Shown one piece after another: positions 9,621 to 22,900 of a DNA stretch of 64,000 nt. The DNA is taken from the NCBI GenBank assembly GCA_948567375.1, contig OX419759.1:16026744-16090743 (forward strand). Reading direction: 5' to 3'. The stretch's first letter is position 1; each line of letters begins with the position of its first letter. The translations under genes were made by a program, and so were the position numbers. The DNA is from Lunularia cruciata. Taxonomy: Eukaryota > Streptophyta > Marchantiopsida > Lunulariales > Lunulariaceae. The notes under the pieces were generated by a model. It was not told the origin of the DNA, ran no database searches, and saw only the letters and a list, made by a program, of their open reading frames with translations.

Positions 9621-10077
9621 ATGGTATAAGATGCTTCTTGTGTTTGCACATTACAAGGGGAAGGTTGGATTGATTACTGGGATGTGGAAAGGCAAAAGCA
9701 GTTTTTTATAGCAGTGTAAAGATTTGGGAACAGATGAATTGTGAAATATACTAAGTGTAGAACAATCATCGGTCTAGTAGTACAAAGACAAGACCTTTCA
9801 AGCCAAAGATCTTAGTGATTGTATATTACCAACTCATGACACTTTTCATGAGTGGTTAGTTTTGTAATCAAAGGACTTTATGATAATCAGCCAATTGGCA
9901 AATTAGAATTAAACAAAAAAATATGAGGAGTTGATTTAGCATTGCTATTTAGGTAGATCTTAATTAAGGTAGATTAGAATCAGATAAAATAATAAGATTC
10001 AAATGAATGATGTATATGTGATTTGTAGATTTCTAGTAAATTGTAGTCACTAGATTTCCTGATATAAACCAAGTTAT
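9621..10077. other. Non-coding stretch, nothing recognised
   Basis: AT-rich sequence without an open frame of note, between the decayed coiled-coil stretch and the CAD remnant. Confidence 0.5.
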
Positions 10078-10612
10078 GTCATTCATCCTTTGGACCCTCA
10101 CGTTAGGATTCTCAGAACTCGCGGTCAGCTAGTTTTCCTTGGGGGTGGTGCTCGGTAATGTTCACCCGCTCCAATGCTTCACGGTACCTCGCATCTCCGA
10201 CATCAACCCCAATTAACCTGAATTTCATTCTATTACTTGAAGAGTTTTAGAGTTCACTTTGCGGGTATATCTTTCTGGCATAGGCTGTGCTGATCAGTTT
10301 TGTCCTGCTATGCAATATGTGGTCGAACAAGTTCTGCAAATCTGTGTAAAATTGAATATGTAAGGTGGCTAAAAGTATGCCAAACTTTTAGACTTAAATA
10401 CTCATCTTTTGCTATCATTTCAGGCTCCAATAACATAGCAAGAGCTGCATTTGTACAATTATAGAGATGCAGGAGATGATGGACTTCTGCGGAGAGAAGA
10501 ACATCGTGTGTATGACAGACGATTCCATTGACGCCATGAAGAGACTTGCGAAGTCCGATGTGAATTTCCGGTTTGTGACGGATGTGGAGAGCCCGATGCA
10601 TCCACAAAACTA
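10078..10612 (+). pseudogene. Cinnamyl alcohol dehydrogenase-like gene remnant (two last exons)
   Basis: Two pieces match the C-terminal half of plant CAD-type medium-chain, zinc-dependent alcohol dehydrogenases, which reduce cinnamyl aldehydes in monolignol synthesis. Piece one (about 10078-10190) reads HPLDPHVRILRTRGQLVFLG, matching the NADP-fold strand with the family's LKxxGKLxLxG pattern. It then continues only after a one-base shift as VVLGNVHPLQ. Piece two (about 10467-10612, after a possible TATAG acceptor near 10461) reads MQEMMDFCGEKNIVC then AMKRLAKSDVNFRFVTDVE and a stop. It matches the CAD C-terminus but lacks about five residues between them. No earlier exons are visible. The frameshift and deletion suggest a pseudogene. 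It points toward the 3' end of TOR. Confidence 0.6.
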
Positions 10613-12683
10613 AAGTGCCTCGTGAATTGAACACGCTTCATCACAGCTATCTATTTGATAGAACTAGTACAAGCATAATAGTAACAGAGGCAACCTCTCG
10701 CGTTGGGCGTAAGGCACATCAGTGACAACGTATCGATGTCAAATTTTAGTGGCCACATGAGAGAAATCATCAATCACTCACCCTATCATTGAATGATTAA
10801 TAGTGTAGACCTGTTCTCGTGCGACCTTGCGGCTATCAGCTCAAAGACATGCTTGTTCAGTAAAGTTCGGTCTCAGATGTCGAGTGAGTTTATACAAAGA
10901 ACTATGCAAATACTTGTACAAGATGAATATCTGTATCTGCTGACTTATCGAGGAGCAAGGCCACCGCGTAGAAAACATGAAAGATGGAAAGACCTCCTCG
11001 AGCCGTACAAGGATGAGACAAATGAGTTACTAGAGAATAGTTAAGAGGATGTAGTAATCAACGAACATTCTTGGTTGATGGTACATCGATTGTGTACCGT
11101 TCACGGATTTGGACTTGCCACTCTATTCCTTTAGGTTTACGGTAAAACTCAAAGTTCCTCGTATATGGCCAGTTCCTTTAGCGTAGCGAGGAGGCTTGTA
11201 ATAATTTTAGGTGTACCTACCCATTCTTGCTCTTGATCGCGAAGTTTATATCGTTGATTAAATTGATCCAAGATCTTAACCTGTTACATCAACGATCGTG
11301 GAGTCAAATTGAAGGCGTCCTCGTTCGATCGGAATGTTTGGTATGTCATCACTGAGTCCACTCGGACAAGAAAAAGAACTGTGGTTGCATGTTGACTCAG
11401 AAAGGCATCTACGTTTGGAGTTTAGAACCCCCAGGAAACAACAAGCGAAAAGCTGCGTTCTCAGCACCAATGTGCCTGATCAAACGGCCCACCTGCTTAT
11501 TAGCAAAATGAAGACATTAAGATTCCTGATATATGTCTTGCTCCACCACTACTTCTTCGCAACTAAGACACGACTAAAGGTATTGTACGCTCCATAACCA
11601 ATAGAGACGAATCACATCACCAGGGTTCAACACCATTAGGATGAGTGCGCTCGCAACAGCATTAGGTTAGAAAGTCGTTCAAAGGGCATTCGATATATGA
11701 ACGGATGCTCACAGCAGAGTTTTACTTAGCATTCGCGCACATAAGAATACTGTACAAGATTCTGACAGTTAGTTGTGAACAGAGATCACATTGTCCCTGG
11801 TTACAAATTGCTGGCACCAAACATGACCAAAGGCTAATGCTCTGGCCAAGGATGGTCCCAGGTAATGTGAACGTTCGCCAGATTGCTCGCATCATCAATT
11901 TGAACCTCCTAACAACGTTCCCTCTCAAGAGTCTTTCGAAGAAATCATGATACACTGGTACCTGCCCTCTAGGGGCTTTCTTCACAAGCTAAATTTACAC
12001 TGGGTTCTAATCGGGTAAAAATCTGTTGAATATCGACATTCACCAATGGAAGGTGAAGCTACAACACTTCAGCGAATCAGGCTAGTGAATCAACTTCCCC
12101 TTCGCTTGATGTGCCAATGATGATTAATCGCGTGTACTAACTCGACTAACATCTCTTACATTAATCCTGATCTGATTTCTTTGTCGCATCTGCTCAGAAG
12201 CAGGAGTGTGCTTTCTGTACAATATCTACAAATCCTGCACAAAGCTGTCAAATGGTCCGCTTTCCGGACAATGGCCGTCCCACGCCGGCGGAACGTTCAG
12301 TGATAGCCACAATAGAATATCGTTCAGGAGGTTTCAAAGAGAGAAGGTTGTTCGCCTGAGGAAAAGAAACCAGACGCCTGCTTTGTTGTGGCCACGTCCA
12401 ACAGAATATTAACCTCTTGACCAGAACCTCTCCAAGCTGCAAAGCTCAGGAGTTCGTTTACTCATGTTTGAGTCATGACTCTAAAATTCCATTTCCTGCT
12501 TTACCATCATGCGGTCTTAGAAACTGACTCCACGTTCATCAACCTACCCAACTTGATGAACTGATGAGTAAGTTGACCTGTCTCTCTCTATTACCTGCAG
12601 GTTTTCCACCTTGCCTTCCTCGATTTCCACCCGAAGGCAAGAGCTGAACTGTCACCGTGTGAATTTCGTTATGACTTCCACTT
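10613..12683. other. Intergenic region between CAD remnant and TOR 3' end
   Basis: No gene recognised. The longest plus-strand frame (10793-11044, 83 codons) has no family match I can name. The TOR 3' untranslated region should occupy the right part (below 12684), but I cannot place its polyadenylation site. Confidence 0.5.
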
Positions 12684-13947
12684 CTACCAGAACGGACACC
12701 ATCTGTCAGGCAACACAAAAGATAGTGCGTGAGCAGTACGAAGATTATGGCAGTATGTGTCTGCAGTATCTCCAGACGGCTCCATAAGCGAAAACCTCGA
12801 ATTGGGAAGTGTGGAATTTGGATTGGGATGATGAGAACGTGTGGAGTTTGGATTAGAAAGTATATTTAAGCTCTCTTTACTTTCAGGTAAACAACCCACA
12901 TTCCTCCATCACTTGGAACTAGAACATTCAAGCAAGCAAGGGTACATCAAGGTTGCTGCGGTGATTGCGCGGATCTGGCTGTTGTTATATGGTAGGGAGG
13001 GAGAAAATCAGGGCTCGTTCAATGCTCGCAAGATAGAGGAACGATAGTGAGAGGATAACGACCTGCGCAACTCAGTGAAGTTTATTGAGCTAGGAATCTC
13101 ATTTGTCATCGAGAAATACATGCAGTGAAATATCTTTCAATCAACCTTACATTTTATCTACAGCCATGCATATAATCAAAAGAGTTCAACTTACCCGACA
13201 TAGCTCTGGCAAAGGTTTTCTGGCGACCTAGCTTGTTTGATGAGCTTCTCCACTTGAACCTTCACAGTCAGACCCGTATCCTCTTGTATAGTGGCAGGGA
13301 AGTCACGCCCCGTAAGCTTATTACTCATACGGGTCATGACGGCCAGGGCACGTTCAATAAGGACTTCATTCGCATCACCCAACTGTCCTACAGCCTGCAT
13401 CATTTCATTACCAAGGGATTATCCTCAAGCGAAAGGCCAAAATCCGCAGTTGCCTTCAACTATTTCAGCAGTGATGAGAGATCCTCTGACCCGCAGTGCT
13501 TTGTGAACCGCGTTGAACCTAGCATCCTACAGCCCCTTATAGCATTCGAAGCAGATAATAGTCCCTGCTAATGCTGCCAAGATCTCTCAAGGATGCTTCT
13601 TTGGAGCTCAGAAAACAGACTTGCGGTCTTCACAATCACGCATTATATTTTGGGCCAATCTAACACCCTGTAGTTTAACTAGACCTGCAGTGAAGTGACA
13701 TATGACCACCGCTCAAGTTCCCTTTACATCCTGGTTAGGGCCTCTATACAAAACACTACACACAAACCTGCAACAATTCACGCTCTCGAGCAACACGTCC
13801 AGGAAGAGGTGACGATACATTTATTGTGCTTGTAGTTTCGTCCATGGTCCCCCCTTGTACGCGAGCCCCAGGATGTGCCGTTATGTGAGGGGCAACTTCA
13901 TTGAGGGTGAATAACCTCCAGTTTATCAATGGGTCGTGCACAAAGGC
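12684..13947 (-). other. TOR: TOR exons 56-58: kinase C-lobe end and FATC domain
   Basis: Exons: 13947-13768, 13394-13195, 12702-12684. The first begins [13 protein letters not shown] and continues into the variable negative-regulatory linker. The second contains LTGRDF and the start of FATC ([20 protein letters not shown]). The last exon has 19 nt and supplies only the completing base of a Gly codon, WCPFW and the stop. FATC is required for kinase activity in the family, and the terminal WCPFW is invariant. Confidence 0.95.
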
Positions 13948-16900
13948 CTGCATCACAGGAACAGATTATACACCTCATGTTGCAGAGTTTAGGAAACGCT
14001 TCTTTAAGAGAAGTCAAGAGGGACGGAAACCACTCAGAAGAGAAAAGGTACGCAGAGACAATTAGCACTACCTGCAGGATGCAAGCTAAACAGCACGATA
14101 CTCAGTTCAACAAATGAACAATTCCCAAGTACGTGATAAGAACTACGTTGGAAGTAGCTAATTTTGAACGGCATGCGGCATCTTCAATGAAACACTGCTT
14201 CCAAAACCAACAGGCTAAACGCATGACACCAAACCTACACACAGAAACGTACCTCCATCATAGCCATCACGCTGTCCTTATTCGTACGAAGAACTTGCAT
14301 CACGCTTTCACAAGTTGATCTGAAGTTGCCTTCAATTCCGCTAACCTCCATAGCTTTGACAAGCATCCGTGTCAATCTAAATGGAACCTGTTGGCATACC
14401 AAGAGAGAATTAACTCATACCGCACCTAGCCTTTCCTGCGGATATGTGATGAGGATATATATAGGAAATGAAAGCAGAAGCCGTTCGAAGAACGGGGGAT
14501 CCAGAACCCCTAAGTGCATATGAAGTGCAGTTGAAATGCAAGCATGAACGTGTGCAAATCGAAATGAATTGCATCTAAGGAAATGGAAATTAATTGAAAC
14601 TAGCAATACGAAGGTAAGCCTAAGTAAAGACATAATTGAAACATATCATAAGTAACACCTGCAGAGAACAAGTATACATCAGGTAATAATAAGACACGAT
14701 CGATTAAAGCATCTGAAATAGAAAGTCGGGGAGGACCATGAAACAGAGAAATATCGAGCAAAGAGCAATGGACAAGACATTAGTTGAGGATAGGTGGAGT
14801 GGAGGGAAGTTGGTTGAGGAGTGGATGGTGTCTTGGCTGGGTCGGAGCGATATAGTGGATATATGAAAGAATATATAGGAAATGAGAGCAGAAGCCGTTC
14901 GAAGAACGGGGTGTAGGGTCCAGAACCCACTAAGTGCATATGAAGTGCAGACAAAATGCAAGCATGAACGTGTGCAAATCGAAATGGATAGCATCTAAGG
15001 AAATGGAAATTAAGTGATACTAACGATAAGAAGGTAAGCCAAAGTAAAGACATGATTGAAACATCTCATGAGTAAAACCTGCAGGGAACTAGTGTATACC
15101 ATGTAACAACAAGCAAGACACACTACCGATTAGGTATATGAAATACAAAGTCGGGTAGGACCATGAAACAGAGAAACACGGAGGTAAGAGCATTATACAA
15201 AGCATTAGTTGAGGATGGGTGGAGTGCAGCGAGTAGGAGAGGAATAGATGGTGTCTTGGCAGGGTCGGTGCGAAGCGTGAGAGGACTGGATATTAGGAGA
15301 TGAGATCAGAAGCTGTTCGAAGAACGGGAGATCCAAACTCATAAAATGCATATGACGTGGAGATGGAATGTAAACATGATATTGGATATATTGGTATACG
15401 AGAACAGAAGCCGTTCTGGGAACGGGCTATCCAGAACTTATGGAGTGCAAATGATCGATAAGCAATATGTACATGAATCACGATGCTAGAGTAGTGTTAA
15501 GCACTAAGGTAGAATGCATCGAATGTAACCTGCAGCCAAAGCATAATTGAAACAAATTGAGAATAACTGATGGCCAACAGACTAGTAAAGAACATTAAAT
15601 CGAGAGCATCTATGCAAACGATAGCGAGGAATAGGAAACCATGATGTAAGAGGCCGCCAGTAAGCAGTGCGTGAACAACGATGAAGAACCCGCCAGTAAG
15701 CTGGGCGTGAACAAATATAAAGAACGTCGGCTGGAGTCGGGTAGGAACACTGTAGGCATGAGAGGGCAAGGCAGGAAGCAATCAACGAGCGAAGGAAGGG
15801 AAAATACTATGGATGGAATTAGTTGGGGAATGGAGGAGTGGAACAAAACAAGAGGTCTCAGATGATGTGGCTACAGGAATGGGTCGAAGTGTAAAAGGGG
15901 AACATGATATTGGATATATGAGGACAGAAGCCCTTCGAGGACGGGAGATCTAGAACTCGTTAAATACATATGAAATGTAGATGAAATGGCAATAAAATTA
16001 TTTGTGCAAATCGATATGAGTATTAAATCCGTAGAGGAGATAAAGTAAATCTAACAAATCGAATGTAAACTGAAGTAAAGGTATAATAGCAACTTATCGA
16101 GAGTAACACATGTATAGAACTAGTATGCATCGTGTAATCGGTAACAGCTAAGCAACACATGTCGAGAAATATTATAAATCGGGCAATCGGCCACCAACAA
16201 GCAAAACGTGAACGATTAAAGTAATCTGAAATCGGGAGACGGGCAGGAACCTTGAAATCGACAGTCGTGTAGGAACCATGAAACAGGCAAACATCGGGCC
16301 AGTAGTATAGAAGGAGCATTAGTCGAGGAGTGGGAGAGGAGTGGATGATGTCTTGGCTGAGTCAGAGCGATGCGTAAGAGGACTGGATATAGAGAAATGA
16401 GGACAGAAGCCTTCCATCGAACGGGAGATCCAGAACCAACTGAATGCAGATGCGATGTAAGATATGTAATGTATACAAGATAACGAAGATCTGATTGAAT
16501 TAAAGCATAAGTAAACGTAACCTGGAAGCAATCTAATAGCAACACCTATATCCTAGTTGCATGCATCGAATAAACGGAAACAGAACACCCACCTACATGA
16601 AGAAAAAACACCATCGAATGAAAGCCCTAAGTAAATGTAACTTGGAAACAAAATAATCGCGACACCTTTACCCAAGTTGCATACATCGAAGAAGCGAAAC
16701 AGAACACCCACATAAGTAGAGAAGTAAAATCAACCGGAAGAACTGCGACTTAATGAGCCACACTAGAAAGATTGAGATAAACAGGAGTCGAGAGTCAAGT
16801 AGAAGTCTGGAAATCGCAAGTTTCAGAAGATCTGAGAGTCAGAGGACTGGATATAGAAAAATTAGGACACAAGCCGTTCGAGGAACGGGGGATTCAGAAC

Positions 16901-19900
16901 TCATTAAATGCAAATAAGATGCAAGATATGTAATGTAAGCACTATGTCAATCCTCTGATCTAACGATAGCTGAAATAAACCTAACATGGAATCAGATGGA
17001 GAGTAAAACCTATATACCTATATCTGAGAGTCAGAGGACTGGATATTGTATATCGCAGCATGCGCAATGACCGCATGAGTCCTAAAACGCGAAACAACAG
17101 AACGAAGCAGAAGGCGGTCATACTAAGCCTCCACAAAAGCACGTACGACTTCATCTCCCACTTCTTCGTCAGAAGTGGGAGACAGAAGTCGGAGAGGACT
17201 GGATATTAGGAAATGAGAGCAGAAGCCATTCAGAGTAAGGGGGATCCAGAACCCATTAAGTGCATAAGTGCATATGAAACGTATATGAAATATAAGTATG
17301 ATATGAGATGTAAACATGATTTTGGATATTGGTAGATGAGAGCAGAAGCCGTTCTAGGAACGGGTGATCCAGAACTCATTAAATCCATATGATCGGTAAC
17401 CAAGATATGCGATAACCATGATATTGGATATATGAGGACAGAAGCCGTTCGAGGAACGGGATATCCAGAACTCATTAAATGCAAATAAAACGTAGAAGAA
17501 ATGGCAATAAAATGATATGTGGAAATCCAAATGAATAGCAACACCAGAAATGGAGATCGAATGAATCTAACAAAACGAATGTAAGGCAAAATAAAGAAAT
17601 AATTGAAACATCCCGTGAGCAACAAGTGCAGAGGACTAGTAAACATCGTCTACCCAGAAGCAAGACGTGACCGATTAGGCAACTGAAATAGAAGGTCGGG
17701 TAGTAACCATGAAACAGACAATCATCGAGCTAAGGTACTATAAAAGCATTAGATGAGGATGGGTGGAGTGGGGCGAAGTGGGAGACGAGTGGATGGTGTC
17801 TTGGCTGCGTCGGAGCGAAGCGTGAGAAGACTGGATATGAGGAAATGAGAGCAGAAGCCGTTCGATGAGCGGGAGATCCAGAACTCATTAAATGATATGA
17901 AGTGCAGATGGAATGTAAACATGATATGGATATATTGGTAAATGAGAGCAGAAGCCGTTCGGGGAACGGGTTATCCAGAACTCATGAAGTGCACAAGTGC
18001 ACATATTCGATAAACAACATTTACATGAATTACAGTGCTAGTGTAGTATGAAAGCTTTAGTGTAAAATGCATCGAAAATAACCTGCAGCAAAAGTATAGG
18101 TGCAAAAAAGTAACCTGTAGTAAAGGCATAAGTGCAAGAAATTGAGAACACAGTACTGCTAATGGACAATAACGAACTTGAAATCGAGAGCAGCAAGGCC
18201 AACGTTGAAATCGAGAGCAGCAAGGCCAACGCGAGTGTGGGTTAGAGAGCTTGATGTAAGAGTTCACCAATAAAAAATAATGAAGTCAGAGAGCAGCAAT
18301 GCAACCAAAAGCGAGAGGCATAGGAAACGTGCGATGTGCTGTAAGAGCCCGCCAGGATGCAGTGCATGGATGAAGCGAGAGGAATAGAAAACTTGCTATA
18401 AGAGCCCACCAGGATACAGTGCGCAGATGAAGATGAAGAACGTGGGATGGAGTGGGGGAGGCAGGAAGCAATCAGAGAGCGAAGGGAAAAAAACTAGGGA
18501 GTGAAATAGTACAGGAATGTGTGGATGTAGCAGGCATTTCGCGATTATGGCAGCAGAAACGGGTAGAAATGTAAGAGTGTAACTATAGCGGAGCGTAAGA
18601 GGACAGGATAAAGTATATCACTCCCAGTGCTATGGACACTGGAGTCCGGATACGCTAAACAACTGAAGGAAGCAGAAGGCGGCCATAGTAAACCTCCAAG
18701 ATAACACCAACGACTTCATCAGTGCCTCACGCAGTGCCGAAGTAGCTGAACAATTGTCAGTACTCCTCGTCCTGAGTTTCTGCTCGAAAACTCATGAGTG
18801 CCAAGGCAAACTCGGTTGCTTCCAACAGTGCCGCTATCAGCAGTAAAACAGCCAGCTATGATATGATATGATATGGATATATGAGGACAGAAGCCCTTCG
18901 AGGAACGGGAGATCCAGAACTCATTAAATGCATATGAAGTGCAGATGAAATGGCAATAAAATGGACCTGTAAACATGATACGTGCAAGTCGAAATTAGTA
19001 TAAAATCCGGAAAGGGGATGAAGTGAATCTAACCAATCGAATGTAAATCAAAGCACGGACATAATATAAATATTTGCTGATCAATACTAGTGGAGAAATG
19101 TTATACATCATGTAATCGAAGATCAATAAGCAAAGCTTGAAAGATTAAGTAATCTGAAATCGAAAGTCTGGGCAGAAATCATGTATGGGAACTATGAACA
19201 GGCAAACAAATGTGGGGTGGAGCGAAGTGGGAGAAGTTTGGATGGTATCTTGGCTGAGACGGAGCGAAGCGTTAGAGGACTGGACATGAGGAAATGAGAG
19301 CAGAAGCCGTTCGAGGAACAGGAGAACTGGAACTCATTAAGTGCTAATGAAATGCAGATGAAACGTATACAAGATATTTACTAATCGAATGAATAGTAAA
19401 TGCGGAAAGAAGTGAATCTAACAATTCGAATGTCAGGCGAAGCGCGGACATAATCTAAATATTTCCTGCTCAATACTAGTAGAGAACTATTATACCTCAT
19501 GTAAACGATAAGTGCTAAGCAAAGCATGTAGAGAAATAGACCACAACACTAAATCAAAGACCAACATATGATCGATGACTGTCAAGACATGAAAGATAAA
19601 GTAATCTGAAATCGGAAGTCGGGCTGAAACCATGAAGTTGAGAGAGGTGTACGGACCATGAAACAGACAAACAATGAAGGAGCATAAACACTTGGCTGAG
19701 CCGGAGCGAAGTTAAAACTGACGAACATCGAAAGAGCATTAGGTGAGAATGGGTGGAGTGTAGCGAAGTGGGAGAGGAGTAGATGGTGTCTTGGCTGAGT
19801 CGGAGCGAAACGTTAGAGGACTGGGTATGAGAGAATGAGAGTAGAAGCCGTTCAGGCAACGGGGATGCAGAGCCAAGCGTTCGATGGATGGACTGGATGC

Positions 19901-22900
19901 GTTTATATGAGAGGATATAGAGCGAAGCGTTAGGATGGACCGGATATTAGGAGATGAGAGCAGAAGCCGTTCTAGGAAGGGGGGATCCAGAACTCATTAA
20001 ATGCATATAAAGTGCATATGAAAGGTAACCAAGATATGCTCAAACCGAGAAGAGTGATAAATCCGTAAAATAGATGAAGCGAACTTAGCAAAACGAAAGT
20101 AACCTGAAGCAAAGGCATAAGAGCAACATATCGAGAACAACATATATAAAGAACTAGTAAGCAACGTGTATTCGGTAACAGTTATGCAACATAAGTCGAG
20201 AAATATAATACATTAGGTAATCGACCACCTACAAACAACGCTTGAACGATGAAAGTAAGCTAAAGTCTGGAGTCGGGCAGGAAACTTGAGGTCGAAAGTC
20301 ATGTATGAACCATGGATGGACTGGATATTAGGAGATGAGAGCAGAAGCAGTTCAAGGAACAGGAGATCCAGAACTCATTAAATGCATATGAAGTGCAGAT
20401 GGAATGGCAATAAGATGAAAGTAAAACTGAATGAAAAGTACATGCGAAAAGGAGATGAAGTGTACTTCATAAATCGCATGTAAGACCAAGCACCAACATC
20501 ATATAATTATCAGAAGGAAACAAGATGTAGAGAAACTGTAAACCAATGTGTAATCGGAAAGCGTAGAGCAACTCATGCAAAGAAATCGGAAGCAAACGCA
20601 TGTGAATAAATCGCAAACAACGTGTAATCAAAGACTAATACAGAAACGTACAACCACGGAAAAACCCTAATCGCAAAGCAACGCATATAAAGAAGTAAAC
20701 CACGTGTAAACGAAGACAGATGAGCCGGACATTAACTCTTAAGCAGTTTACGAACGGAAGTAGGGCAGGGAAACAAGAAGTCGGAAAACGGGTAGGAACC
20801 ATGAAGCAGACCACATTAGAAGGAGTTTTGGTTGAGGATATAGAGAAATGAGGACAGAAGCCGTTAAAGGAATGGGAGATCCACAACTCATTGAATGCAA
20901 ATGAGATGCAAAATATGGAAATTATACAAGATAGCGAACATCTGATCGAATGAAAGCATAAATAAACGTAACCTGGAAACATATTAAAAGTAATACCTAT
21001 ATACCAGTAACATCCGTCGAGAAAAGCGGAAACAGAACAATAGTGCATGTAAAGAAATAAAATCTACTTGACGAGCCAGACTAGAAAGATTCAGATAGAC
21101 AGAAGTTGAAAATCAATGCAGCAGCTAGGAAATCGAAAGTCATGGAAGATCGGTGAGTCAGCCCGAAAGAATGAAATCGCTCAGAGAACGAGGGAAGTAG
21201 AGCGAAGTGTTAGAGGACTCGACATAGATTATATTGCAGCATGTGCTATGAACAAATGAGTCCTAAAACACCACAAACACAGAGGGAAGCAGAAAGGTGG
21301 TAATAGTACGCCTCCATGAACGCACATTCGACTTCATCATTGCCAAACGCAGTGCTGACGTAGCTGGGCGAAAGCCAGTACCCCTCGTACCAAGTTCTGT
21401 TCGAAAGCTCATGAGTGATAGTTGAGGATAGTTGGAGTGGAGTGCAGCGGGATAGGAGGAGAGTAAGGTGTTATGGCTGAGTCGGATCGAAACAATAAAG
21501 GGGTTGGGTATGATAAAGAAGGAGAGTGGAAACCGTCCAGCGAACGGGGGAATCAGATCGTTAGAGGACTGGATATAGAGAAATGAGGACAGAAGCCGTT
21601 GGATGAACGGGAGATCCAGAACTCATTGATGCAAATGAGATGCAAGATATGTAATGTATACAAGATAACGCACATCTGATCGAATGATAGCATAAACAAA
21701 ACGTAACCTGGAAACATCTCAAGAGTAACACTTATATACACAAGTAGCCTGCATTTAAAAACCGGAAACAGAACCACAGCACACGTAGAGAAATAAAATC
21801 AACAGGAAAAGCAACGACTTAACAAGCCAAACAATAAAGATTCAGATAAACAGAAGTCGAGAATCATGTAGAAGCCTGGAAATCTGACATCATGGAAGAT
21901 CCGTGAGTCAGCAGACCGAGAGTATCAAATCGCTCAGAGAACAAGGAAAGTAGAGCGATGCGTTAGAGGACTGGATATAGATTAAATCGCAGCATGTGCT
22001 ATGAACACATGAGTCATGAAACACCGAAAACACAGAGGGCAGCAGAAAGGGGTCATAGTAAGGCTCTGCGAAAGCACATACTACTTCATAAGTGCCAAAC
22101 GCAGTGCCGAAGTAGCTGGGTGAATGCCAGTACCCCTCGCACCAAGTTTCTGTTTGAAAGCTCATGAGCGCCAAGGCAAACTCGTGTATGTGAGAGGATA
22201 TAGAGAAATGAGTACAGAAGCTGTTCGAGAAACGGGGAGATCCTCGAACGTCTATGTGAGAGGATATCGTGCAAGAAGAAGGTTTTGAGACTCTAGGTTC
22301 TTAATATATACTTTAGCAGGAGTCGGTACAAGTAGCACAAGCGGTAAGGTTACCAGCAACGTACTGAACCAGAACTGTGTCACGTGATATTTCCAAGGTT
22401 AGAAAGAATTCATCTGATTGGTCGATTCATATGTTGACCTTGCTAAGAATCCAATCTGCTACATGTAAAGGTGTTTCCGCAAAAAGAAAAAGAAGATAAA
22501 CAAATGACAATAGTCCTAATGAAAATTTTCATCTCGAAGTTCCATAAGGGTACTGAGAGCACTTGATAGAAAGTACAGCCACAGGCCATCAAAAGTTCTG
22601 ATTGGCATTTATACGATTTCAGAGTTCAAACTAAATGATGTGAGCTAGACTATACCTTTTCTGGGAATTTCTCCCTGTTCATGGACGCCTCAAAGCAATC
22701 GCCAAAGTCGATGTGCAGAATTTTCCCGCTGAATTATAGAGACCAGATGGTCAGTCGTGTTGCAAACTCGTGTTGTCGAAACTCATCAACCATTTTGCAA
22801 CTGTAGATATGAAACATTAAGACAAAGCGGGAGATCGGAAATCCTTCCTATGAACGACAGTTCCTAGCATGATCAGTCCATGGTCTGCACTACGTGAGGG

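Noticed and set aside
13233-13571. Plus-strand 112-codon frame
   Set aside because: Antisense of TOR exon 57.
14479-14500. tRNA gene suggested by GTTCGA motifs
   Set aside because: No cloverleaf, acceptor stem or anticodon arm can be drawn around any copy.
14452-22220. Regular repeats resembling a CRISPR array
   Set aside because: The genome is eukaryotic, spacing varies from about 90 to more than 500 bp, and copies are diverged.
14400-22300. Many minus-strand short frames sharing peptides such as [15 protein letters not shown] and [18 protein letters not shown]
   Set aside because: They are translations of the intronic repeat in different frames. They differ in frame and length and have no protein signature, so they are not a gene family.
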